Origin: an uncultured Clostridia bacterium
GTDB lineage: Bacteria; Bacillota; Clostridia; Christensenellales; Pumilibacteraceae
NCBI GenBank assembly: GCA_944362615.1
Contig: CALVTM010000003.1
Location: 62,001 to 126,000, forward strand
DNA length: 64,000 bases
Direction: 5' to 3'
The notes beneath the pieces were generated by a model. It was given only the letters and a program-made list of their open reading frames with translations, had not been told where the DNA came from and did not search any database. A program made the translations under genes and the position numbers. How positions within the stretch are numbered: position 1 is the stretch's first letter; each line of letters opens with the position of its first letter. Positions 41,359-53,300 of this stretch are shown here, piece by piece.

Positions 41359-44300
41359 ACTTTCCGCCCTTATCCGCGCCGTTTGCGGGGCGAGGTTTGT
41401 AACTTTTCTGTTCCCGTTTGGGCTGAAACCTCTCCGCATTTTCGCGCACCGCTTTCATTGCCGTATGCTCATAGTATTCGGGCGATTTTTCGGGGCGGTA
41501 CAGTCCGCTTGTCGCGTTGATGCGCAGCATCTGATCGACGTCGCCGTTGCACCAGAAGGCGAGATAGGTCATGAGTGCCATATCCGAATTGGAATGGTTG
41601 TGTTTCAAATCCTGTCCCTCATAATAGGCTTTGAAAGTCGCGCCGTTTTTCGCCGAGCAAGCCTTTTCCACGACGTCGCGGTCGGACATCGAGGACAAGC
41701 CCTCCACGCCCTGTCCCGCGCCCTTCCATTCCGCGTGTTTGCCGCAAACTTCTTCCAGATGCCCTTTGATAGGCAGACTGTCGAAATTTGCAAGGCTGCT
41801 ACTATTGCCCGCCCTGTCGCCCGTCACGGTGATGAAGTGCGATTTTTGATAAAATTCAAGTTTTCCGTCCTTTGAGAACGAACGCACGTCCATCCCGTCC
41901 GTCTTTCCGAAGATATGCAGTCCGTTCCTGCTTACCGAAATCTCGCGGTATGTGTCGCCGCAGGCTTGCCACGCTTCTTTCGCCGTATCCGAAAGCTGAC
42001 GGTTGCCGTTAAAGCAATGATCGAGGTCGATACAACAGATATTGTCCTTCCCGTCCAGCGCATAAGCAAGCGATACCCCGCCGTTCTCATGTGCGTATTT
42101 GCACGCCGTATCGAAGTCCGTCCATGTTTCGGGATTGTCGATCTCCGCGAACTTGCCCGTTACGGGCGAAATGAGGAACTTGTCCGGTCTGCCCTTTTCC
42201 TCGTTCTGCCGCGTGCGCACGATCACCCAATTCGGACGGGTAAGCATTTCGGGAGGAAGATTCTTGCGCAGCAGTTCTTCTCTGTCGTTGAATTTGTCGA
42301 TGCGCGTTTCGCTCGGTCGGTTCAGTTCGCTGCCAAAGTCCTCGTTTTCCGCGCCGTCCATGACGGCTTTGAACTCCTCCGCTGTAAGCTGTGTATGCCT
42401 GTCATTATGGTTGTCACGCAGCAATACCTCGAAATTTTCCGAGAGATTTGCTTCGATACCCACGTCGACGGGTTTGAGCTGATCGTTGAACAGATAAAAG
42501 CAATACCCAGCGTATTCGCCCGTTTCGGGCATTTTGAACAGCGTCTGCGTCTTATATTCCGCGATCTTTGCGTTTGCGGGAATGACCGTTTTGACCGTTT
42601 TGCGCTCGCTGCTGCTCTCCTGTGCGGTGCGGACATAGTTCTCCTCTTTCGTCCCGTTGCAGGCCTCGAACACATCATATGCCGTTACGATCAGCTCCTC
42701 GTCCGTCGCACGGTTTTTCAATGTCACGTTGAAATCTTCCGGCAAAGTGATGAGAATGTTCCCGTTCTCTCCGCGCTTATCTTCCTCCACAAACACGTTC
42801 GGGATATAGAAACTGTATCCCGCAAACTCGCCGTCTGCGGGCATTGAAAACAGCGACGACTTTTCGTATGTACCGCGCAGCGCTTCCTGCGGCACGGATA
42901 TGGCGTACCACGACATATCGTCCGCGCGTTCCCTGCGCTCGTAGTCTTTGTTTGACGTGCCGCCGATAATCTCGACAAACTCTTGCACCGGAAAGACGAC
43001 CTCGTCTCCGTCGCGGTTTTTGACTGTCACTTCGCCGTCCGCAGGGAATACGAGTTCGTAACAGAGTTCGCGCCCGTCGCTCTCCATATCCACGAGCTGG
43101 CGGCTTTCCTTGACGCGGCTGTTGTAAATGTTATAGGTATAGCCCTCGTATTCGCTGTTTGGCATACGCATAAAGCTGTGTCTGTCGTATCTGCGGATGA
43201 GCGCGTCGCGCGACACCTTTGCCGTCAGCCACTTATTTTCCGCCTGCGGCTTATACTTTTCGTCGATGAACGCCTGCGCCGATTCCTGCGAAACGAAATC
43301 ATATCTGCCCTGCGCCCATGTTCCGTCTTTTACGTCGTAGCCGACGGCAACGACGTAATCTTTCTGCCTTTTGACGATGGCGATGTCATGCCCGTACTTG
43401 TCGCGCTCGATATGCACGACGGGCAGTCCCCTCGCCGTTTCCGTCCTGTACCGTTCTTCCTGCATTTCTTTCTGCTCCTTTTTTGATTCTTTTTCCATCG
43501 CGCGGATACGGACAATAAACCCGTCCAATACCGCGGGATGGGACGCCACTTCAAACTTCCGGCGATGTTCCATCTCTTCCCTGACCGCAACGTCTTTTGC
43601 CCAAGCCTTTGTTTCGGGCGAAAACCTTCCGTCCCAATCATGGCTCTGCACGGAGCTTGCCAGCACATACGCTACGCGCTCCGTGCCGAACTTTTCCACA
43701 AGTTCTCTTTCAAACCCCTTGTTCAGCCGATACCCGTCGAAGTTCTTATTTATCGCCTGCTCTATCTCGTGTCTGCATTCGATATTCGCTTGCAGCGAGC
43801 GTCTGTATAATTCCTCCTCGCCGTTCGCCCGCGCATATTCAAACGAATTGCCGTACAGCGGCACGTCCTCCGTCATTGCTCTTTGCATCTTCCACCTGTC
43901 GTCGATATAATTTTTCGTCAGTTCGGAAAGCTCGCTCCAATCCTCCGTATTGATTTGATCGCTCGTATCCATATAATAGGCATACACCTGCTCGGTGAGC
44001 GCGCTCCCGTCCTTGACAAGCTCGGCGAAATCCTCGCCGTCCAGATAATAATCGTCCACGTCTTCGATAAATTCGGCGTAGGCAGCGAAAAAGCGTTCTT
44101 TATACCCGGCACGTTCCGTATTCGGATCTGCCTGCAACTCTTTAAGCGCCGCCCTTGCGTTTTCCGCTACCCGTTCGAGCGTTTCGGCATTGCGTCTGAC
44201 TTTTTCTGCCGCCATGCGCATTTCCCGCTTTGCCGTCTCCGCCGTGCCGTACACCGCCTTGTCGGGTATATCTCTGCCCGTTTTCAGAAACGTGATCTTA

Positions 44301-47300
44301 TACTCTTCCAACCGAACCTCAGGCAACGTACATTTCGGCGCGGCTATGACATACCCTTCCGCCGGATTGCCGATGTCCGAGAGCGTATTTTGCGAAAGAC
44401 CGTCGGGAAGAAAATAATACGCCGTGCCGTCTGCGCCTTTGCCGAAGTATCTCGGCTCGTTTGCTTTGCGCAACACTTCGGGATAAAACTTTTCCGCATA
44501 CTGCTCGATAACTTCCTGCCGCTCCCTGTATGTATGCAACGCGAGGTCGCCGTTTTGCTCATAGAATGCGGCAAGCCGCGGCAGCATTTCCTCTCCGTCC
44601 CTGTCCAGCGCCATAAAACACGCATACGGAAGCGTGTCGGTTTGCCGCAAATACTCGCTCATATTTCTGTAAATCAGATTCCTGCCGAGATTGTTCGCAT
44701 AGTCGGGATGTTCCGCCTTGTACCGTTCATAGAACGCGCCCGCCTGTTCGCGGACGGCTGCGGCATAGTCCTTATCTTCCGTGTCGGCATTTTCCGAAAC
44801 GGTATTCTCGTTGTAATACTCGATAAGCACGCTCATCTCGGTCGCGTTGCCGACGTCGTGCGAAACGCCGTCCCAGTCATAGTCGTACAGCCGCTCGATG
44901 ATCCGACCGTTGCCCTGCATGAGTTTTTGCACGTCCTGTTCGGACAGGAGATTATGTTGCCCGCTTGCAAAATAATCCGCAATCGCTTTATAGAACCTTT
45001 GCCTGTACGGAAGTTCATCCTCCGCGTTTTTTTCAAAGGCTGCATACTCGTTCAAAACGCTGTTTCGGACACTTTGATATAACGCCATACTCCGATCCGC
45101 GCGTTCTTTTGCAAGGTTGTCCGCGGCGAGCTGCATTTTTCCGATGACCGAGGTTTCGCCCGACAAGTCCTCCTCTTGAATTTCCCTGCCGATTTCCAGA
45201 TATACGACAGACCTCGCCCGCGTGTCAAGCGCCGCAGAGTCCGCCGCAATGACGAACGCATCCGCGCCGTCACCATATTCGGCTATCTCTTTGAACGTCT
45301 GCTCGTTCAGTTCGCCGCACACATACGCATACGCGGTGTTCTCCGTATCTTTGCCGCAGTATCGGACAATGCCGCCCGGCTCAAGCTCCGCCGATTCGTT
45401 CTCGGCTATCGCCTTTGCTTCGTTTTCCGTTTCCAAAAAATCCACCTCTCTGTCAATTTCGTTTTCGGGCTCTACGATCTCCACCCGTCTGTTCTCATCC
45501 GACATATCGCTCACCGCGGCGTCCAGATCGTCGTAACCGAGCATGGCGACCGTCCGCTGTCTGCCACCCAATTCCTTTTCATACGCCGTAAAGCCGTATT
45601 CAAAGGCGAGCGATTTGGCGTCGTCATCGCACGTTTCGTAATATCCGCCGTTTTTGATAAAGATCACCGCGTCGGGCTTTTGCGATTTGCGTTCTGCATA
45701 GAGCGCGTACAGTCTTTCCGTCATGCGCCTGTGTGAACGCTTTTCTGGATTTTGTTTTTCCTGCCCTGCCTGCGGCAGCGCCATAAAGTTCGTTTCCTCC
45801 TCGCTTTCCGTTTCCTCGTCCGTGTCGATGACCACCTCTTCCCGTTTGTTGAGGTCGAGTTCCGCATTGATCTCGGACAGTTCTTTTGTGATTTCCTCTA
45901 TCTTGCCCTTGTGTTCAAACGGTTTTTTCAGTTCTTCTTCCGCAACGGCGAGGTTGGAACGCAACTGTTCAAGTTTTGCGGCAAAGCGCATACGCTTTTC
46001 GGGAAAGTCCTTTAAGAAGTTATCCAGCCTCGTGATAAGGCCGAGTTCGCTTTCGGCGATTTCCATGACGTATTCGCCGCTGCCCGTGAGCGTAACGCTG
46101 CGCGAGGTCAACGCTTCCGGCGCGTTCAGACTGATTTTCAAACCGCCGTATTCCGCCACCGCCACGCCGTAACGGTTGGAACGCAGCGCGTCCATGAGCG
46201 CAGCCGCGCCTTCCTTTTTGTCCGTGTACGTCCTGCCCAGCACATTTACGGAAAAGACTTCCGCGTTGTACTTTTCTTTGATAGCCGCTTCGTCCGCTTG
46301 TGCGTTTTTTACGATCTGCTCCTGCCTGCGTATTTGTGCGGGCAAGTCTTTATAAACCTTATCCTGCAAGGAATACAGGTTCTTTTTATACTGCCCTTCC
46401 AGCACGCGCAACCGCGCCAATTCCGCTTCGAGTTCCATCTTCTGCTTTATCTTCGGATTCGCCGCCGTAATTGCTTTGATTTCGGCATACGAGAGCGTCG
46501 TTTCGTCGATGTCCTCCGCTTCACGGACCGTAAGGCTTCCGCTTTCGATTTGTGAAATAAACCGTTGCTTGTTTTCGAGGATCTGATAACAGTAGCTGTC
46601 CAGCGTGCGCTTTGTTACATAGGTGAAGATTTTGACCGTCTTGTTATCGTTGCCCTGACGGATACCCCTGCCGTCGCGCTGCTGTAAGTCGCGCGGGCGG
46701 TACGGCGCGTCCAGATGATGCAGCGCGGCAAGCCGTCTTTGCACGTTCGTGCCCGCGCCGCACTTTTCCGTACTGCCGATAAGGATACGGATCTTGCCCT
46801 CGTTCATCTTGTCGAACAATGCCTGCTTATCCTTGTCAGTCTTGGCGTCGTGGATAAAAGCGATCTCGTTTTGCGGTACGCCGCGCTCGATGAGTTTATG
46901 CTTTAAGTCGTTGTATGCGTCGAAGTCCTTGCCGCATTCGTAACTCTCATACGGCTTTTTCGGCGTGGACAGATCGCAGAAAATGAGCTGTGTGCCGCGG
47001 GATGCGGTCGTTTCGGCATAGACCTTTGCCGCATTGTCCGCGCACATATCCAGCTTTCCGCAATGCTCGTCCTTCAAAAAGCAATCGAAACAGCGTATGT
47101 CCAGCGCAAGTTTTTTTCCGTCCGACGTTACTTTGAGCATATTGTCGATGTGCGGATCGACGTTCCCGCCGTAAATCCTTTCCGCGCGCTTTGCGATCTC
47201 CTCCGCGATCTGCACAGTCTGTTCGCTCGGTTCGAGCGTAATCGTCGTGCGCTCCGCTTCTGGCACGTCCAATTTCACCATATCGCTCGTCTGCACATCC

Positions 47301-50300
47301 GCAAAAGAACGGTATAATGTCATGAGTTCGGGTAGGTTCGTGAACTTGGCAAACCGCGTCCGAGCCCTGTATCCCTGCCCGCTCGGAGCCATTTCCAGAG
47401 CCGTGACCGTTTCGCCGAAGTCTGCCGCCCATGCGTCAAAGTAGTTGATGCCCAGCTCTTCCAGCGTGTGCTTTTGCAGATATGTCTGCATGACGTACAT
47501 TTCCGCCATACTGTTGGATATGGGCGTCCCCGTCGCAAACACGACGCCCTTATCTCCGCCGTGCAGTTCGCCGATATACTCGATCTTCATCTGCATATCG
47601 CTCGCACGCGCACTCGCCGCGTTCGATATTCCCGATACGTTGTTCATTTTCGTGTACAGGAACAAGTTTTTGTAGGCGTCCGCTTCGTCCACGAACAGAT
47701 AATCCACGCCGAGGTTTTCAAAGATGAAAACGCCGTCTTTCTTGCTCGAATCGGTGAGTTTTTTGAGTATGGCTTCGCGCCCTTTTTTGATGCGCTCCAA
47801 ATTCTTCACCGCCGTGCGTGAACCGCCTTCGCCGCGCATTTCCAATATCGCCGCCTCGATTTTGGCGATCTCTTCGCGCATTTTCCGTTCCTGACACTCC
47901 TGCGATACGGGAATCTTTGCAAAGCTCGACTGCGCGATGATGACAGAATCCCAATCGCCCATCGCCACTTTCGACACAAACTGCTGCCGCTTGTTTTTCT
48001 CCAAATCCTCCTTGCCCGCAATGAGTATCTTCGCCGTGGGATACAATGTGCGGAATTCGCTCGCCATCTGCTGCACGAGATGATTCGGCACGACGATCAT
48101 AGGCTTCTTTGCCAGACCGTACTGTCTGAGTTTCATTGCGGATGCCGCCATCGTATAGCTCTTGCCGCTGCCCACGACGTGATGCAGAAGCGTGCTGTTG
48201 CCCGTACCCGCGATACGCGCCACGGCGTTTTTCTGGTGCGGTCGAAGTTCGATCGTCGGGTTCATGCCGGGGAATTTGAGGAAACTTCCGTCATAGCTCG
48301 GCAGGCGTATCTGATTGAACAAGCGGTTGTACGTCTTTTCCAAGTCCTCGCGCCTGTTCGGATCGGCGTAGATCCAATCGGCAAACGCTTCCTTGATTTT
48401 GTTCTGCTTTTCTCTCGCCGCAATCGTTTCGCCCTTATTGAGCACACGCTTTTCCTTTCCGTTCTCTTCCACCGTGTCGAAGATCTGCGTCGCCCGTTGA
48501 TTCAGACAGTCCTCGAACAGACGGAATGCGTTTGCCCTGTTCGTGCCGTAAGTTTCCGTCGCGCGGTAGCCCGCGTTATTGCGGACGTGATCCGCGCGTT
48601 CCACCTTCCACGAGCCGTCAAAGGTGTTGTAACGAATGTTCAGCCCGTCCGAATAATAGCCGTAGATACCCAATATCTCCATAAGGAATTCTTTGTAGTA
48701 ATCTGCGTCCACCCAGCTCGCGCCGATACGCACGGAGATTTCATCCGCTTTCAGCGGTTCGGGCTGTACCTTTTCGAGCGCCGCAACATTGCGCGCATAC
48801 GCCGTATCTTCCGCCGCAAAGTGGCGGGCAATGCGGAGTTTTTCCACTACTTTGCCCGAAAGGTATTCCTCTGCCGTGACATAGCCGGAATATTTGTCCC
48901 CCTCTTTGACAGATACGGGATCGCGGAATATCGCGTCGCCGAGTTCGTCTGTAACTGTATCGTAGTCCTTGCCCGTCAGCTCCTCTATGTACGCTATATC
49001 CACGCCGCCGCGCTCGTTGCGGCAGATCTGCAACGCTTCCAACGTGTCGCCCGTATGCGTCGGTACGGCATACGGACGGATAGTGCGTTTTGTAAACACG
49101 TCCGCTTTCGTCGCCCGCGTCTTATCTTCCGACAATGTTTCGCAGGCGAACAACAGCGCCGCGTCGCCGTCTTCGCGGAACAGCCGCGCGTTTGTCTGAC
49201 CGTTCAGAAAACCGTATTTCCTCACGAAGGAGTCGTACCGTGCGCTCAATACGGATTGCGCCCGCTTTAATTCCTCGTCCGTACAGCCTTTCGTCTGCAT
49301 ATCCAGAACACGGCGCAGTTCGTCGCGGATGCCGATCATTCCTTCGAGGCGACTGTATGCGTCTTTGGGAAACGCGGGTATCTCCTGTAAGACGAGCCGA
49401 TCCCCAACGCGCATATACAGCTTACCCTTGACGGCGGCGTAGCACATGGGACGCACGTTGAACACAGCGCCGTCATCCATTGCCGCCACGTCTGCCGCGG
49501 CGTGATCGGGATTTTCATAGACGTTCTGCGGCAAGTTTTCGACCGCTGCCGCAATCGCTTCGCCCAAAGGTCTGCCATCCGGCTTGACCGTAAGTCCCTC
49601 CGCGCCGTACAGTCCCGTTTCCTTTGCGAATGTACCGAGAACCATTTCTGGATGACGGATAAAGTAATTGTTGACTTCAAACCCGTCTTTTGTTTTGCCT
49701 GTCCCCAGCCATTCAATGCCGCCCGTATCGCTTATCTTTTCCGCACGCTTCTTAAAAAACAGGATGTCCGTCACGGCTTCGGTATTCGCCGTCTGCCTGA
49801 ACGCCGTGTTCGGCAGACGGATCGCGCCGAACAGTTCCGCACGCTCCGCCATATACTTTCTTGCCGTGGGATTGAGCTTATCGAGCGTACCTTTGCTCGT
49901 CACCACCGCCACTATGCCGCCCGGTTTTACTTTGTCGATACTCTTTGCGATAAAGTAGTCGTGTATGAGGAATTTATGCCGCGAATACTCGCTGTCGTAC
50001 ACCCCGTACCCGCCGAACGGCACATTGCTCACTACAATATCGAAATAGTCGTTCGGGAAGTTTGTTTCCTCGAATCCCTTTATCTGCACGTTCGCCTGTG
50101 GGTACAATTTAGACGCGATCCTGCCCGTGACCGTATCCAACTCCACGCCGTACAGCTTTGCGCCGTCCGCAATTTCTTTCGGCATATACCCGAAGAAATT
50201 GCCTGTACCCATCGCGGGTTCCAGAATTCTGTTGTTGCCTTTGACGCCCAACCTTTCAAGCGCGGCGTAGATACCGTCGATGACTTCCTCGCTCGTATAG

Positions 50301-53300
50301 TGCGCGTTCAGCACACTCCCCTTCGCGGCTTCGTATTCTTCCGACGTGAGCAGGGATTTCAGCTCCGCATATTCCTTCTGCCATTGCCTGTTCGTTTCGT
50401 CAAAGGCCTGCGGCAGACCGCCCCAACCGACATACTTGGCGAGCGTTTTTCTCTCGGCGTCTGTCGCCGCAGCGTTGCGCTCGTGCAAAAATTTTGCAAG
50501 CCGTATCGCCGCAACATTGTTCTTGAATCTCGTCTTGGCTCCGCCGAGATCGGTCTGGTCTAATACGGAATTAAGGACGGTGTTCTTACCGTTCTGCGCG
50601 TTCTGCTCCGCGCTTTGACGGGCCTGCCAATATCCCGGATACCATTGCGCTATATCTTCGTCGAGCGTCGTGCTCCATTGCCCGATAAACTCTTCCTTTT
50701 CCGCTTCGGTCAGCGTTTTGTACGGAACGTACCCGTTTTTCTTGTCCTTATCCGAAACAACGTAACTGTCGGTAAAGTATCTGTCCGTTTTTTTGAGGAT
50801 GCCTTTGTCGTACAGTTCGCGCAGCGGAATATATATCGCCGCGTCTTCCTCATAGCAATAATACCCGCCCTCTCGCAAGCCTTCACGCAACGCTTCCGGG
50901 GATAAGACATACGGTGCAAGCTCCGCGTCGATCATGATACCGCCGTGCCCTGCCGTCGATACGGAATATATCCCCTTCGCTATCGTCGCGCAATGCTGCA
51001 CCTCATCCCACGGTGAAGTTACAGGCTCACGGTGCGCTCGCAGGGAATATTGTTCTATGAACGCTTTATCTGTTTCGGAAAGTTCTTTGAATCGGTTGAA
51101 CGGCTGTCTTTCCTTCGGCGAATCGTTCGCTGATGCATATTCTTCATCTTGCTCATCATCAAACCCTTCCTCATCCTCTTTCGGAATATAGTTCGGGCAG
51201 TAGTCGAGATAGAAGTTCGTATCAAAAGCGTCCGGCGTAAGTACCACATCCGATACTTCCTGACGCCTTTCCAGTTCCGCCGCGATCTCCTCGGCATTTT
51301 CTTGGACGAATGCGTCGTTTTCCCCGAACTCGTCGAAGAAATGCACCCAATTCCCTTCGCTCGTGTTCTTCGTGCCTTCCGCAACGATTTTATCCGCTAT
51401 CTCCCGCACGAGCCGCGTGTGCTCGCCGGGCGGCATAATGCTTCCGCCCGCGATCCCGGCAATATAGTCGCGGTCGAACGAAATCTCGATGCGTTCCATT
51501 GAAAATTCCGCGCTCACAACTCCCGCTTTGCTTTGCAGATATTCTATAAATTCGTCGCGGTTGTCCTTGATGAAAAGATAGTCGCGCTCGCCGATCTCAT
51601 CGGGCGTTACCGTCCATTCGATGGTTTCCCCGTCCGGCGCCGTGTCATAATGACTTGCGCAGTCCTCCGTAAACCCGTCCGCAAAGTTCTGTATGCGGTG
51701 TTCCCTCGCCAAGCGGCCGCGCAGAACTTCCTGCCAATGCGGACAGTATTTGATGTAGAACGATACGTTGACTTCCATGCCCAAGTAATCGCGCGGCGCG
51801 TTTACGCTCCGTACCTCTTTGCGCTCTGCAAGAACGGCGTCCACTTCCTGCTTGTGCTCGAAATAGAATTGCGCATAATCTTCCAGAAAATGCGGGTATT
51901 CCGAAAACACTTCGCCGTAGGTCTTTTGCGTGCCGTATTCGACGATCTGGTCGGCAATGACTTTACAGCGCTCACTGTCCGTCTTTGCGTTTTCACGCTC
52001 ATTCCGAAAGCGCACGATTCGGGCGTATTCTTTCTTTTCGTCTGCCGTTAGATAATCGTCGTTTTCAATGAGTTCCGCGATGCGGACGGCAACTTCGGGC
52101 CACTTTAAGTTGACGGTGAAATTATTTTCGGGATGCTCTTTATCCCGCCGCTCGATGGTTCTGCCCTTCGTCGTGTTCGTGATCCACTTTTCGTCGTCGC
52201 TCTGTCCGCTGTATTCGCCGTAATGACGTTTGAACAGCGCGACAAATTCCGATACGGGCAGGTTCTTTCGGTAAGCGTCGTAATAGTCGAGCTTATAATC
52301 GCTGTACTCCTTTTTCAGACAGTAATCGACGAATTTATCTTCTCTGTTCTTTTCCGCACCGCCGTCTAACATATCGAACATGGACATCTGCGGCTTTTGC
52401 TTGCGTTTCCTGTCCTGTATTCCCTTTTCGTCTTTCTTCGGCGCGGGTTTTACTTCTTCCGGAACAGGCTCGGCAAACGCTTCTTCCCAATCCGTTTCGT
52501 CAGGCTCCTCTTCGGGTTCCTGCTCGTCAAATGGGTTTGGTTCGTCATCCTCGATTTCCGTAAAAACAGGGCGTTCTGCCGCCTGCCCGTCCGCAAGTTC
52601 GGACGACAATATCTCTTGCAATTCCGAAAGTTCGCTTTCGTCGAACGGCTGCTCTTCTTCCGAAACGGGTGCCGTTTCCGACCTTTCCGATTTCGACAGT
52701 TCGGCACGGGAAAGAATATAGATAGGCTCGGCGTCCGGCTCCAAGACATATACGCCGCAGTGTTCGAGAATGGCTTGCAGATACTGTTCCGTAACGTGGT
52801 AAGGAAAACCGCACATCGGCACACGTTCCGAAAGCCCCACGTCCCTGCTCGTCAGCGTAAGGTTCAACCACTCCGAAACTTCCCGCGCACGCTTGCCCAT
52901 CACCTCGTAAAAATCGCCGAGGCGGATCAGGACGACGGCGTCCGGCTTGTCCCGCTGCGCCGACATATACCTTGCGTACATGGGATTAGCGGGCGGTTTC
53001 GGTTCTTCCTTTTGCCTTACATCCGGCAAGTCGCCTTCCGAAACAGGCGGCGCGGGTTCCTCCGCGGCAAAAGGCTCCGTTTTATCCGACGAACTCGTCA
53101 ATACGTGTTCGTCCGATACTGTTTCTTCCTCGATGTCGTCAATGACTTGCGGCGTGTTGACGCGGCGTTCATAGGCTGCCGATATATCTTCTTTCACAAG
53201 TTCCGTCAAAAGATATATCTCTTTGAACAGCCGCGCGTTTTCGTCCAAGCCATATGGCATTCCACGGAGCGCGATGCCGTCGTCCTTCGGGAAGCCCGTC

